This document shows, piece by piece, positions 1 to 6,965 of a DNA stretch of 34,220 nt. Each line of letters starts with the position of its first letter. The stretch's first letter is position 1. This DNA is from a virus: the IMG/VR virus record IMGVR_UViG_3300023184_000331, positions 1-34,220 of that record. One strand, written 5' to 3'. Under the pieces are notes generated by a model. The model saw only the letters and a list, made by a program, of their open reading frames with translations, did not search any database and was not told the origin of the DNA. Made by a program: the position numbers and the translations under genes.

Positions 1-631
1 CCGCTGGGTAGTTTGTGAATTTCTTTTGCCAAGCGTCACTATCAATATAAGGCCAAACCATGGCCACTTGTTCTGTACTTAATTCGCTTAGAAACTTTTG
101 TCCAGATTCTGAATTATAAATCACCCAGGGTGAGATACGTCCGGCAGTGACAGCATAGCACAAGGCATTCGTATTGCCATAGCGCATCCAGTCATGTGCA
201 GGATTGCCTGTTTCCTCTGCCCAACGCATGCTGTGTTCTATTGCACGGGCCAAGGCATCGTCTACGGCTTCCACACGCAAGTATTCTATCAAGTACTCTG
301 TGTACACATTGTCACTGCACCAGTGATCAATCTTTTTTTGTGCTTTCAACAACCAGGTCATGAAACGTGGGGGCGCAATCACATGAGTGTTTACACAATA
401 GTTCCCAAACTTGACAAATGCTCGATAATAAGGGCTGTCACAAAAGTCATCATGTGTTTTGTTTTTTGCTGAGCCTTGCATGGTTTCATAGAACCGGATG
501 TAGGCTTGAAATCCCATGCGTACCCCTGCTTCATCCCGAGCCAAGCGTCTACGTTTGGGCTCACATGAATGCACCAACAGTGACGTTTCTTTAATAAACG
601 TTTTCTTGCAATACTCACATGTGAATGTCAT
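1..631 (-). CDS. Zinc-finger protein of unknown function, cut by window edge
   Basis: The frame is open from an ATG at 631 to the window edge, at least 210 residues, so the C-terminus is missing. The N-terminus holds a compact CCHC finger (Cys5, Cys8, His21, Cys23, in CEYCKKTF...VHSCE) followed by a basic stretch KRRR. The rest is rich in Trp, Tyr and charged residues and has no motif I recognise. The start overlaps the upstream stop as ATGA (628-631), so it is translationally coupled to the gp62-like gene. A nucleic-acid or protein-binding role is inferred from the finger only. A smaller overlapping minus-strand frame at 391-618 is out of phase and looks spurious. Confidence 0.8.
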   Translation of the reverse strand, partial: MTFTCEYCKKTFIKETSLLVHSCEPKRRRLARDEAGVRMGFQAYIRFYETMQGSAKNKTHDDFCDSPYYRAFVKFGNYCVNTHVIAPPRFMTWLLKAQKKIDHWCSDNVYTEYLIEYLRVEAVDDALARAIEHSMRWAEETGNPAHDWMRYGNTNALCYAVTAGRISPWVIYNSESGQKFLSELSTEQVAMVWPYIDSDAWQKKFTNYPA

Positions 632-1074
632 TTTTTATCATTACCGGCAGATTTGTTGTAGGCGTCAATTTCTTTTTGGGTTGTGATCTGTGCCATGACA
701 TCTATTTCGTCATCTTTGTATGTGGGATACATGGCCATCAAGGCCTTGCGTTTGGCCGACAGTCCTGCTTCTTTCTTGCGTGGAGCAATCCATGGATGTC
801 TTGGTGTGCCTAGTCCGGGACTTACGCTTGTGGCCATGAGCCATTGCAGTTTGGGGTGCCTGCCCACATTAAAGAAGTGTTTGTTAAGATAGTGATTACA
901 ACTTTGCACATAGTATTCTTGCAATTCGCGGTTGCCTTCCACAGCCGAGCCCCAACGTATCATGAGATAGTTTGAAAACTTTTTCTTTTCTTCTGCGGTG
1001 AGTTCGTCGTAGAATGCTCTATTCTTGCGATCAAATTGTCGCATCTCGTTGGCAATGTTCAGTTTGTCACTCAT
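628..1074 (-). CDS. Probable clamp-loader small subunit, gp62-like
   Basis: A 148-residue protein. The central pattern (FSNYLMIRWGS near residue 33, then YY..SCNHYLNKHF, HPKLQWL and a later H.WI) resembles the small clamp-loader subunit gp62 of T4-like marine phages, as I recall that family. T4 gp62 is somewhat longer (187 aa). In T4 the protein joins gp44 to load the gp45 sliding clamp. No gp44 or gp45 lies in this window, so the match rests on the sequence pattern and on nearby uvsW. The start overlaps the upstream gene by 8 bases and the stop overlaps the next ATG. It could be another conserved T4-like protein. Confidence 0.5.
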   Translation of the reverse strand: MSDKLNIANEMRQFDRKNRAFYDELTAEEKKKFSNYLMIRWGSAVEGNRELQEYYVQSCNHYLNKHFFNVGRHPKLQWLMATSVSPGLGTPRHPWIAPRKKEAGLSAKRKALMAMYPTYKDDEIDVMAQITTQKEIDAYNKSAGNDKK

Positions 1075-1366
1075 TAGTTTTACTCAATTGGTAAATCATT
1101 ATAGCACGTTCCAATGCATCTTGTAAAGTGGGATTGGTTCTTGCCGCACGACGAATGTCGCCCCAAAGTTTGTTTTCCATTAGGTGATCATGCAAGGGTT
1201 TGCCGTCCTGGGTTCTTGAGTCATAGTCAATTTGGTGACCAGTTATGGGATCATAGCCGTAGCCCACTAAGATACGGTCAGTAGGATCAGCACCCGACTC
1301 TCGAGCATACACTTCATTACCCACACGCTCGTAGATATATGTTGCATCAGGTTTGAGTTGCCCCAT
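1067..1366 (-). CDS. Conserved small phage protein, unknown function
   Basis: A 99-residue soluble protein. The ATG at 1366 was chosen because it forms a TAATG overlap with the upstream stop; a TTG two codons earlier is less likely. The N-terminus (GQLKPDATYIYERVGNEVYA) has the look of a conserved small protein of T4-like phages that I have no function for. The middle is polar (DPITGHQIDYD) and the C-terminus forms a predicted helix (ALERAIMIYQLSK). It sits between the 166-aa unknown and the gp62-like gene in a fully overlapping operon. Confidence 0.75.
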   Translation of the reverse strand: MGQLKPDATYIYERVGNEVYARESGADPTDRILVGYGYDPITGHQIDYDSRTQDGKPLHDHLMENKLWGDIRRAARTNPTLQDALERAIMIYQLSKTNE

Positions 1367-1866
1367 TACCAAGCCTTGTTGTAGTCCACAATCTCGCAGT
1401 TGCGGCTAACATCTTTTACAAAGTACACACAGTCAGGTTCGGGATCATCATTTAAGGGCACAGCCAACATCTGGCCGTTCTTGAGTTTGGGTGCGTACCA
1501 GTTGACTTCATGATACACATCCAAGATTTCGATGTCGGGGAAACTGGGCCTGTAACTTGACAACGGGTTGAATTGAAATACTCTAAAGCCTCTGTCATTG
1601 ATACTGGTCAATGGTAGCACTTCCAAGTCACCAATGTCGGGTTCACCTATCAGTATCTGCCAGTCCATGGGCATTTTGAGAGTTTGTGTTCCTATACGCA
1701 ACACCAGGGCCGGCGCATTAAACGATTCTAAAAAGATCAAGGGAATAAAATGATAGTCTGGGTCTGCTGGATTCGAATTGTCTAGTATAGCAAAACGCAT
1801 GTCATCAACTTCTTCGGGCAGTTGATTTAGGTCGTAGTAGGTGTTGTCAAGTGTTAATATTCGCAT
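1366..1866 (-). CDS. Conserved T4-like hypothetical protein
   Basis: A 166-residue protein with a compact, aromatic-rich sequence and no membrane segment or signal peptide. Stretches such as PMDWQILIGEPDIGDLE, LPLTSINDRGF and EVNWYAPKLKNGQ look strongly conserved in type, but I know no function. It is the first gene of a four-gene minus-strand unit. A near-consensus promoter ends only six bases before the ATG at 1866, which leaves no room for a Shine-Dalgarno sequence. The message would therefore be leaderless unless translation starts at Met23. The upstream methyltransferase-like gene ends at 1898, inside that promoter. Confidence 0.75.
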   Translation of the reverse strand: MRILTLDNTYYDLNQLPEEVDDMRFAILDNSNPADPDYHFIPLIFLESFNAPALVLRIGTQTLKMPMDWQILIGEPDIGDLEVLPLTSINDRGFRVFQFNPLSSYRPSFPDIEILDVYHEVNWYAPKLKNGQMLAVPLNDDPEPDCVYFVKDVSRNCEIVDYNKAW

Positions 1867-1872
1867 GTTGTT

Positions 1873-1901
1873 ATAATACAGGATTTAAAACTAAAAGTCA
1901 A
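1873..1901 (-). promoter_or_regulatory. Sigma70-type promoter for the 166-aa gene
   Basis: On the minus strand a -35 TTGACT (1901-1896) and a -10 TATTAT (1878-1873) are separated by exactly 17 bases. Six bases (AACAAC) separate the -10 from the ATG at 1866. Transcription should therefore start at or within a base of the start codon. The -35 overlaps the 3' end of the methyltransferase-like gene. Confidence 0.7.
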
Positions 1902-2488
1902 GATCTTTTTTTCATAATCACGCCACAATCTGTGGTCCATTCCAGAACTTCATAACCTTGGGACAGCAAGTAAATCACACAAGGTCCACATTTACCAATC
2001 CAACAATCATTAAATTGGTATGTGTCATCAAACATTACCATGGTATTGTCGTGAAACAATGATTGTAATGCTAGTAGTTGTTTCATGTGTTCAATCTGGC
2101 AATTGACATTATTCATCTCAATTCCTTGTCTAGCATACTCAGCGATTTGTTTTTTGGTTATATCGCGGGTGGCAATTTCTCTTATGTCATATGTGTAATC
2201 AAAATTATCCAGATATACCAATGCAATATCTGTGTGCCTGGACGCAAACTCCCGGGCCCATGCACTGCCTGGTTGCACCACAAATTCAACATTGTCAAGG
2301 GTGTCTTGTAATCTAGTTTTAGCGTCATCTGACAAATCAACCGAGATCAATTTGGTTCCATGTTCCTGTGCCAAGTTTGCCAGTATCGTTGTACTACCTT
2401 CAAATCTGTCACTTCCAATCTCGACAAACACACCAGAAGTTTGCTTGGGCATGTGTTTTTTAAGTCGCTCAAAAATCTGTGTGCCCAT
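1898..2488 (-). CDS. Class I SAM methyltransferase-like protein
   Basis: A 196-residue protein if started at 2488, where ATG overlaps the uvsW stop as TAATG; an ATG at 2506 would add six residues. Visible motifs are a glycine-rich SAM-type loop (FVEIGSDRFEGST, residues 21-33), an acidic strand end (ISVDLS, 49-53), YLDNFDYTYD (92-101) and MFDDTYQFND (152-161). The last two resemble the metal-binding DD motifs of TylF/cephalosporin-hydroxylase-like methyltransferases. The same layout appears in the protein at 7741-8376. The C-terminal third is rich in Cys (residues 162, 167, 170, 188). The substrate is unknown; a link to the glycan cassette is possible but unproven. Confidence 0.6.
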   Translation of the reverse strand: MGTQIFERLKKHMPKQTSGVFVEIGSDRFEGSTTILANLAQEHGTKLISVDLSDDAKTRLQDTLDNVEFVVQPGSAWAREFASRHTDIALVYLDNFDYTYDIREIATRDITKKQIAEYARQGIEMNNVNCQIEHMKQLLALQSLFHDNTMVMFDDTYQFNDCWIGKCGPCVIYLLSQGYEVLEWTTDCGVIMKKRS

Positions 2489-3957
2489 TATGCTATCTTC
2501 ATCCATTCCAGTTTTTCTGCTGAGAATGGATAGTTGGCTTCTTTATAGAACTGTTTGCGTTTGGTCAAGTGTCGTTTGGCAAACTTACAGGTACTGGTTA
2601 TGTCCCAAATTTGCACATGATCTTTGTCTTCTGCTTTTCTTATGCCGCGGCCAATACTTTGGATAACACGGACAAAACTTTTGCCGGGTTCAATAAGAAC
2701 CAAATTAAAAATCCTAGGGATATTAATACCCACAGCGGCAACACCATAGGTAGCCACAATAATCTTATCAGTGCTGTCTGCAACTTCATCATATTCATCT
2801 TGACGGTCTTTTGCTTTGGTCGCTCCGCTCACAAACACCGCACGATCACCCAAGCGTTCTACTAGAGCATGCCCTGCGGCTACCCGGTCTACAAGCACCA
2901 GTGTGTTGCCTGTTTCATTTACCTTGCGGATTAATTCGGCCATGGTATCCAATCGGCCCGACTCTTCAAGCAAGTATTTAAGTTCTGATTGGTACTCTTT
3001 ATACTCCACGTGATCCACCAACTGCACAATGTTCACGTGACAGTTGGCCAATACACCTTGCTGTTGCAGTTCATTGGCACTGAGACGCCCAATTACAGGA
3101 CCCAGTCCTACTAGTAATGCTTGGCTCTCGAACTTCTCTTTGGGTATGGTTCCAGTCAAACCCCAGCGAATTGGCACTCTAGCCATTACACCTGTCAGCA
3201 GGGTTTTGAGTGCATCTGCCTTGGCCATGTGTACTTCGTCTACAATAACACATACCACACCTTCCAAGAACTCGCCAATGGTTACTTCGCCTGTGCCGGC
3301 TTTGGTGTTCTTTAACAAGACATTCAAACTTTGCCAGGTGCAAATGGTATGTGTGCGTCCATATTCTTTTCTATCGCCAAAGAACACACCTACATCTTGC
3401 TCCATGTTGATGTAGTCTTTTTCTGTTTGTGTTACCAAACTCTTGTTGGGCACAATAACGATTGAGCGTCCATATGGTGTGACTGCATTTGACAACGCCG
3501 CTGTCATTATGGTTTTACCAGCACCTGTGGCAACTTCTTGTAGGCATTGAGGGTTGGCCAGGAAGTTGTTTACAATGTCAACTTGATAGTCCCGCATGAT
3601 GATGGGTTCACCAACAGCAGGGTGTCCTTTGGGCCACTTGATATGTGCAAAAGAGTCTTCACGCACTTGTTCAAACGCAAATGTGGTTGAGTATTCGCGT
3701 TGATCATCTAGTTCAATATCATAATCAAATTTTTCTAATATGGGAATGATCTCGGGCAGTAAGTTTGTGTAAGTGCTACCGCCCAGTTGAAAGTAACTGA
3801 CCTTGCCATCCCAGCGTCCTAGTCTAACTGCGGGCAGGTAACGGGCATAGGGCACATCATATTTGAAAGCATTAACCAAGGCCTTGCGCACATCCAAATC
3901 CAGGCCCTCCAACTTGATGTTGACTTCGTCCTTAATTTGTATTGTGCATCTTTTCAT
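2488..3957 (-). CDS. uvsW: UvsW-type superfamily 2 RNA-DNA/DNA helicase
   Basis: A 489-residue protein, close to T4 UvsW (503 aa). Helicase motifs are clear: motif I ATGAGKT (143-149), motif II DEVH (240-243), motif III-like LTGT (about 267-270) and motif VI QSIGRGIR (433-440). The N-terminal 120 residues fit the UvsW substrate-binding domain (LPAVRLGRWDGK). In T4 UvsW unwinds branched DNA and R-loops and helps switch from origin- to recombination-dependent replication. The start at 3957 makes an ATGA overlap with the gene upstream; an in-frame ATG at 3981 would overlap it by 28 bases and is less likely. UvsX, UvsY and gp32 elsewhere in the window complete the recombination set. Confidence 0.92.
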   Translation of the reverse strand: MKRCTIQIKDEVNIKLEGLDLDVRKALVNAFKYDVPYARYLPAVRLGRWDGKVSYFQLGGSTYTNLLPEIIPILEKFDYDIELDDQREYSTTFAFEQVREDSFAHIKWPKGHPAVGEPIIMRDYQVDIVNNFLANPQCLQEVATGAGKTIMTAALSNAVTPYGRSIVIVPNKSLVTQTEKDYINMEQDVGVFFGDRKEYGRTHTICTWQSLNVLLKNTKAGTGEVTIGEFLEGVVCVIVDEVHMAKADALKTLLTGVMARVPIRWGLTGTIPKEKFESQALLVGLGPVIGRLSANELQQQGVLANCHVNIVQLVDHVEYKEYQSELKYLLEESGRLDTMAELIRKVNETGNTLVLVDRVAAGHALVERLGDRAVFVSGATKAKDRQDEYDEVADSTDKIIVATYGVAAVGINIPRIFNLVLIEPGKSFVRVIQSIGRGIRKAEDKDHVQIWDITSTCKFAKRHLTKRKQFYKEANYPFSAEKLEWMKIA

Positions 3958-4817
3958 TCTATTGTTGCCTGTTGTACCCATTGCCGTTCGGCGATCTGGG
4001 CAAGTAATTGTTCCTGGTCGCCATTGTTGATTAAATCTGCAACTGGCAATCTCATGGGTCTCGCTTGTGTATTATACACACTTGTGATGTTGTGAGCAAG
4101 GAAAAAGTCACAATGTTCATCGATATACTTTTGTATTTTGCCGTACTTGAGTTCAAGATCTTGTTCTGAAAACTGCACATTAAAATCGGCACTGTAGTGA
4201 CTGAATGGTCTAAATGCTTCGCCACTGATGTACTTATCATTGTCATTGGCTAGATCTTCTGTGGTTTTACCAATCTCACAATAGTTAAGATATACTGTGC
4301 CAAATGTTATTTGAGACTCACTATATCGATCTTGCAGATGTAAATCAAGTTTGTGTGTCTTGGGCATGCCATACCAAGTACAAACAAATCTTGGCGTGGT
4401 TTTAACAGCCACACTTTCACATCTATGTACGGCCAGGTTAAGTTCGGCTAGAGCCTGCCTAACCAAGTCCGGAGCACGACGCCAATATTCACTATGTTGT
4501 TGGTCTAGTAACCCGTGATGTTGTTCAAATATGTTATGCATGTAGTTGAGACAGTCTTGGGTGTACTCAAACGGCCGCTGTATTATGACTTGATGTGCGT
4601 TGATTGTGGCAATGCATTGTTGAATGTACTCTACTGCACGGTGTTGCTCTTGCTCAAGGGTACCAAACCCATAAAATCTATTGGGGTGGTCCAAGGGATA
4701 ATGGCCGCGGGCTTGCATGCGTTCTACCCATAATTCTGCTACAGGTGTTGAACGTATTTGAAATTTGAGTGTTAGATCACCGTCCGTGCCCAAACGGATC
4801 ACAAGATGTTGAGGCAT
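3954..4817 (-). CDS. Hypothetical protein, 287 aa, co-transcribed with uvsW
   Basis: I do not recognise this family. The protein is soluble, rich in His, Gln and Tyr, with no signal peptide or membrane segment. The N-terminal part reads as a beta-strand-rich region (LVIRLGTDGDLTLKF) followed by helices; RFYGFG (48-53) and CTWYGMPKTHK are striking short motifs. It is the first gene of the uvsW unit and ends in an ATGA overlap with uvsW, which suggests a role near recombination or replication. A promoter ends six bases before its ATG, so the message should be leaderless. No Shine-Dalgarno sequence is seen. Confidence 0.75.
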   Translation of the reverse strand: MPQHLVIRLGTDGDLTLKFQIRSTPVAELWVERMQARGHYPLDHPNRFYGFGTLEQEQHRAVEYIQQCIATINAHQVIIQRPFEYTQDCLNYMHNIFEQHHGLLDQQHSEYWRRAPDLVRQALAELNLAVHRCESVAVKTTPRFVCTWYGMPKTHKLDLHLQDRYSESQITFGTVYLNYCEIGKTTEDLANDNDKYISGEAFRPFSHYSADFNVQFSEQDLELKYGKIQKYIDEHCDFFLAHNITSVYNTQARPMRLPVADLINNGDQEQLLAQIAERQWVQQATIE

Positions 4818-4823
4818 AATAGC

Positions 4824-4852
4824 AGTATATACTTATTGTATCAACAAGTCAA
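4824..4852 (-). promoter_or_regulatory. Sigma70-type promoter of the uvsW unit
   Basis: On the minus strand, -35 TTGACT (4852-4847) and -10 TATACT (4829-4824) have a 17-base spacer. The gap from the -10 to the ATG (4817) is six bases, as at 1873-1901. The first bases of the -35 are shared with the T-tract of the terminator immediately upstream. Confidence 0.75.
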
Positions 4853-4884
4853 AAAAACAGGTACCTTTTTTAAGGGTACCTGTT
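4851..4884 (-). terminator. Rho-independent terminator of the AAA ATPase operon
   Basis: A perfect 10-bp inverted repeat (AACAGGTACC at 4856-4865 and GGTACCTGTT at 4875-4884) encloses a 9-base loop. On the minus strand the stem runs into TTTTTTT (4857-4851). It lies just after the last tiny ORF of the AAA ATPase unit and just before the uvsW-unit promoter. Confidence 0.9.
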
Positions 4885-4890
4885 ATAAAA

Positions 4891-4918
4891 CCCGGGCCGG
4901 AGCCAACCAATGCCCGGG
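4891..4918 (-). terminator. Second hairpin, possible weak terminator
   Basis: A G+C-rich 7-bp stem (CCCGGGC 4891-4897, GCCCGGG 4912-4918) has a 14-base loop. On the minus strand TTTTAT follows. It precedes the stronger terminator at 4851-4884, so the two act in tandem or this one protects the 3' end of the message. Confidence 0.55.
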
Positions 4919-4931
4919 GAAATTCTAAAGG

Positions 4932-5033
4932 TTAAATCTTGCGCACAATATATCCTTCAATTCGGTAGTATTCTACTTCGTCCATGTTGTCTGTTGTGAA
5001 CAACAAAAAGTCACCTTCATAAACTTCGTACAT
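4932..5033 (-). CDS. 33-aa acidic small protein
   Basis: A short ORF that starts in a TGATG overlap with the stop of the 57-aa gene (5033-5035) and stops at 4932. It is acidic and rich in Tyr, Glu and Asp (starts MYEVYEGDFLLFTT, ends YIVRKI). No motif is known to me. Support comes from tight coupling to the gene upstream, an intact frame that fills the space, and a terminator directly downstream. Function is unknown. Confidence 0.6.
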   Translation of the reverse strand: MYEVYEGDFLLFTTDNMDEVEYYRIEGYIVRKI

Positions 5034-5206
5034 CAGTAGGTTTCCTTTACCAAAGTATATTCATCTGCGGGCCATTTGGATTTAAACTCTTCCGATCGAA
5101 CATATTCATTGTATGCTTTGGCATCAAAAAACGTCTTGCGAAAAACTGCTTTGTACTCACCTTTGAGCGTGATTGTTAGGTAAATGCTTTTTGCTTTTCC
5201 TGCCAT
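5033..5206 (-). CDS. 57-aa small basic protein
   Basis: The ATG at 5206 has a good ribosome site (GGAG, six-base spacer); a TTG four codons earlier is unlikely. The protein is a soluble, mixed-charge sequence with beta-like start (KSIYLTITLKGEYKAVF) and a helical second half (AKAYNEYVRSEEFKSKW). It is the third gene of the unit that begins with the AAA+ ATPase, one base after the stop of the 30-aa membrane peptide. I know no function; small early proteins of this type often act on host targets, which is only inference here. Confidence 0.65.
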   Translation of the reverse strand: MAGKAKSIYLTITLKGEYKAVFRKTFFDAKAYNEYVRSEEFKSKWPADEYTLVKETY

Positions 5207-5207
5207 T

Positions 5208-5300
5208 TCAATCTCCAAAAACTAAAATTATAATTGCTAAAAATAATGCCCAGCCTGGGTTTCCTAACATCAGCAACATTAAGGCACCTATCCAAGCCAT
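5208..5300 (-). CDS. 30-aa single-pass membrane peptide
   Basis: The ORF begins one base after the AAA+ ATPase stop and ends one base before the ATG of the 57-aa gene, so it fills the gap exactly. Almost the whole peptide is hydrophobic (GALMLLMLGN, then WALFLAIIILVF) and could form one or two short membrane segments. A Gly-Asn-Pro-Gly turn sits in the middle. No ribosome site is evident, so translation is probably coupled to the ATPase. Function is unknown. Confidence 0.55.
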   Translation of the reverse strand: MAWIGALMLLMLGNPGWALFLAIIILVFGD

Positions 5301-5301
5301 A

Positions 5302-6324
5302 TTAGGCACTCTTCATACAAGTTGTTTCTGCCAGGCGTTTCCAGTTCAACACTGACATCTTGCGCAAGTCTGCAATTTTCAGCGCCATACGCAGGCTCAA
5401 TTCACGCAAACGGTCCTTGTTTGTCAGCATAAAGTCAATGATGTCGTCTTGAACAGCCTCATCAAACTCGTAGTCTTGGAACAAGACACCGTCTTTGGCA
5501 ATCTGTTTGATACGCAACAATTTGTCACGTTGTGAATCCAGTGTAAGGTCTAGATAGTGACAGCGTGATTGCAATGCGTCCAAGTGATCACGCAATTTTT
5601 GCGATTTCATTTGATCAAACTTAAGGTTGGTAATAAAGATTACCGAGCCTTTGAATTCGAATCGATCTGGAATGCCTTCACGACGCAGGGCACTACTTTC
5701 GCTCAACCAGGAAATAGTGCGTTTCTTGCCCGAGTCCAATGCACCTTTCAGCAAGTTAAGAGCAACATCATCTAGCAAAATGCTATCACAGTCGTCAAAT
5801 ACAATGACACAATTTGAATCGGAGTACTTGTAAAGTGTTTGGAACAAGCCGATTGGGGTAGCCGAACCTTTTACAACTTCGGCACGTAGACGCTTGCCTG
5901 CCAGTTTGTCAAACAAACATGCCTTTTCAATCTCAGTTTCAACGCCAAAACTCTTGCCCACACCCGGAGGGCCTGACACAATCATTGCACGGATGTCACC
6001 GCTCACAGTGGCCTTGGTCATTTCTGTAAGAATGTCAAAACGCTCACGTATGCGATTCATTGCGTCCTCGTCAGATTCTGTCACAAGAACTGATTTTTCA
6101 AAATGCACTGTATTGTCTTTTGTCATGCCGTTAGTATACTCTATATCTGAAGGGTTGTCAACTGTAATACGGATTGTAGGGGCAAAGCCGGGAAACTGTC
6201 CTTCATTTTGGACTGTGACGTACCCACCTTTTTTACCAGTTTGAAATCCTTTTACAAGAGTAAAAGAAACATCTTGCACGGGTTGGTTGCGATACACACC
6301 ACGTAAAACTCGAATTGCACTCAT
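5302..6324 (-). CDS. AAA+ ATPase
   Basis: A 340-residue protein with a clear P-loop GPPGVGKS (118-125), Walker B VIVFDDCD (173-180), and sensor-1 ITN (231-233). About 100 N-terminal residues form a separate, beta-rich domain. It lacks the clamp-loader signature (VEKYRP) and a zinc site, so it is not gp44. The ATPase module resembles those found as solitary AAA proteins in T4-like marine phages; the target is not known. It has a strong ribosome site (AAGGAG, six-base spacer) and its own near-consensus promoter. It heads a unit with the 30-, 57- and 33-aa ORFs, ending at the terminator at 4851-4884. Confidence 0.8.
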   Translation of the reverse strand: MSAIRVLRGVYRNQPVQDVSFTLVKGFQTGKKGGYVTVQNEGQFPGFAPTIRITVDNPSDIEYTNGMTKDNTVHFEKSVLVTESDEDAMNRIRERFDILTEMTKATVSGDIRAMIVSGPPGVGKSFGVETEIEKACLFDKLAGKRLRAEVVKGSATPIGLFQTLYKYSDSNCVIVFDDCDSILLDDVALNLLKGALDSGKKRTISWLSESSALRREGIPDRFEFKGSVIFITNLKFDQMKSQKLRDHLDALQSRCHYLDLTLDSQRDKLLRIKQIAKDGVLFQDYEFDEAVQDDIIDFMLTNKDRLRELSLRMALKIADLRKMSVLNWKRLAETTCMKSA

Positions 6325-6370
6325 AGTTGGCTCCTTTTTGTGCGGGTTAAAATTAACTGTCTATGCTTAT

Positions 6371-6421
6371 ATTATAGCAAATGACCATTTAATGGTCAAG
6401 TACTACAAAAGTATTACTTTT
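6371..6421 (-). promoter_or_regulatory. Strong early-type promoter with upstream box (AAA ATPase)
   Basis: On the minus strand: -35 TTGACC (6399-6394), 17-base spacer, -10 TATAAT (6376-6371) preceded by TTTGC. A 22-base box (6421-6400) abuts the -35; it contains AAAAGTAATACTTTT, which is a palindrome around one base, and a second GTAGTAC 11 bases on. The same box precedes the promoters at 6662-6712 and 6966-7016. The stop codon of the 73-aa gene lies in the box. Confidence 0.85.
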
Positions 6422-6635
6422 GTGTGATTTCATCAACTTTTTGCTCATATTCCAAGCGACTCAGTACTACTTGATACATGCAATATATCAAAAATGTAAT
6501 ACTTCCTATTGCAAGTAGATTAGTCAATTCTTTTGCAGTTAAAGTTGCAAACAAAAGTTGTATACCAACTGCAATGGTGGAAGTTACAACAAGAATGCCT
6601 GCTGTCTGTAATGCGGCTTTGAGTTTTAGATTCAT
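6414..6635 (-). CDS. Small two-span membrane protein, 73 aa
   Basis: The protein has two hydrophobic segments, about residues 12-31 (TAGILVVTSTIAVGIQLLF) and 40-60 (LLAIGSITFLIYCMYQVVL), joined by a short polar loop, and a charged C-terminus (SRLEYEQKVDEITQK). An inner-membrane location is likely. It is a single-gene unit with its own strong promoter and a ribosome site AAAGGA four bases before the ATG. Early, highly expressed small membrane proteins of phages often alter host envelope functions or exclude other phages; nothing in the sequence proves this here. Confidence 0.75.
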   Translation of the reverse strand: MNLKLKAALQTAGILVVTSTIAVGIQLLFATLTAKELTNLLAIGSITFLIYCMYQVVLSRLEYEQKVDEITQK

Positions 6636-6661
6636 ATATTCCTTTGTTTCTTTATGTGTAT

Positions 6662-6712
6662 ATTATAGCAAAAGGCCGATTAGTTGTCAATTACACTAAA
6701 AGTATTACCTTT
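6662..6712 (-). promoter_or_regulatory. Strong early-type promoter with upstream box (73-aa gene)
   Basis: On the minus strand: consensus -35 TTGACA (6690-6685), 17-base spacer, consensus -10 TATAAT (6667-6662) preceded by TTTTGC. The upstream box (6712-6691) carries AAAGGTAATACTTTT. The TAA of the upstream 76-aa gene is part of the box, at the same place as in the 6371-6421 copy. Confidence 0.88.
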
Positions 6713-6935
6713 GGAAATCAACTAAACGCTGAACAAGAATGCCATGCTCTGCGTCCATTTCCTCGTGACTGAGATAGAAGTCTGTGGTGGGGTCATAATA
6801 ACGTCCTTCTCGAGGATCATAATACAACACACGACCGCTTGCATATTTAAAGGGACCTTCAAGCCCTTTGCGAGGACCATATTTTTGGCGCATTAAATCT
6901 GTTTCAAAACGATCTGCAATTACCTTGTAGCCCAT
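6705..6935 (-). CDS. 76-aa small early-type protein
   Basis: A soluble, Tyr- and Arg-rich protein. The middle (ASGRVLYYDPREGRYYDPTT) holds a repeated YYDP motif, residues about 38-41 and 46-49, typical of a short beta-hairpin. I do not recognise the family. Ribosome site AAGGAG lies six bases before the ATG at 6935 and the gene has its own strong promoter, so it is likely made early and in quantity. Its stop codon is embedded in the promoter box of the next unit. Confidence 0.7.
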   Translation of the reverse strand: MGYKVIADRFETDLMRQKYGPRKGLEGPFKYASGRVLYYDPREGRYYDPTTDFYLSHEEMDAEHGILVQRLVDFQR

Positions 6936-6965
6936 CTGGCTCTCCTTTTTGCTCTGTATGCCGTA

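Noticed and set aside
194-472. Plus-strand frame of 92 residues
   Set aside because: It is antisense to the zinc-finger gene and has Cys/His-rich, low-complexity content typical of a shadow frame.
391-618. Minus-strand 75-aa frame overlapping the zinc-finger gene
   Set aside because: It is in another phase within the well-supported partial gene at 1-631, has no ribosome site and no family look.
3044-3415. Plus-strand frame of 123 residues
   Set aside because: It lies opposite the helicase motifs of uvsW, and its Ser/Thr/Pro-rich content is the complement pattern of that gene.
5302-6324. AAA+ ATPase considered as clamp-loader subunit gp44
   Set aside because: The VEKYRP N-terminal signature of clamp loaders is missing and a separate beta-rich N-terminal domain is present.
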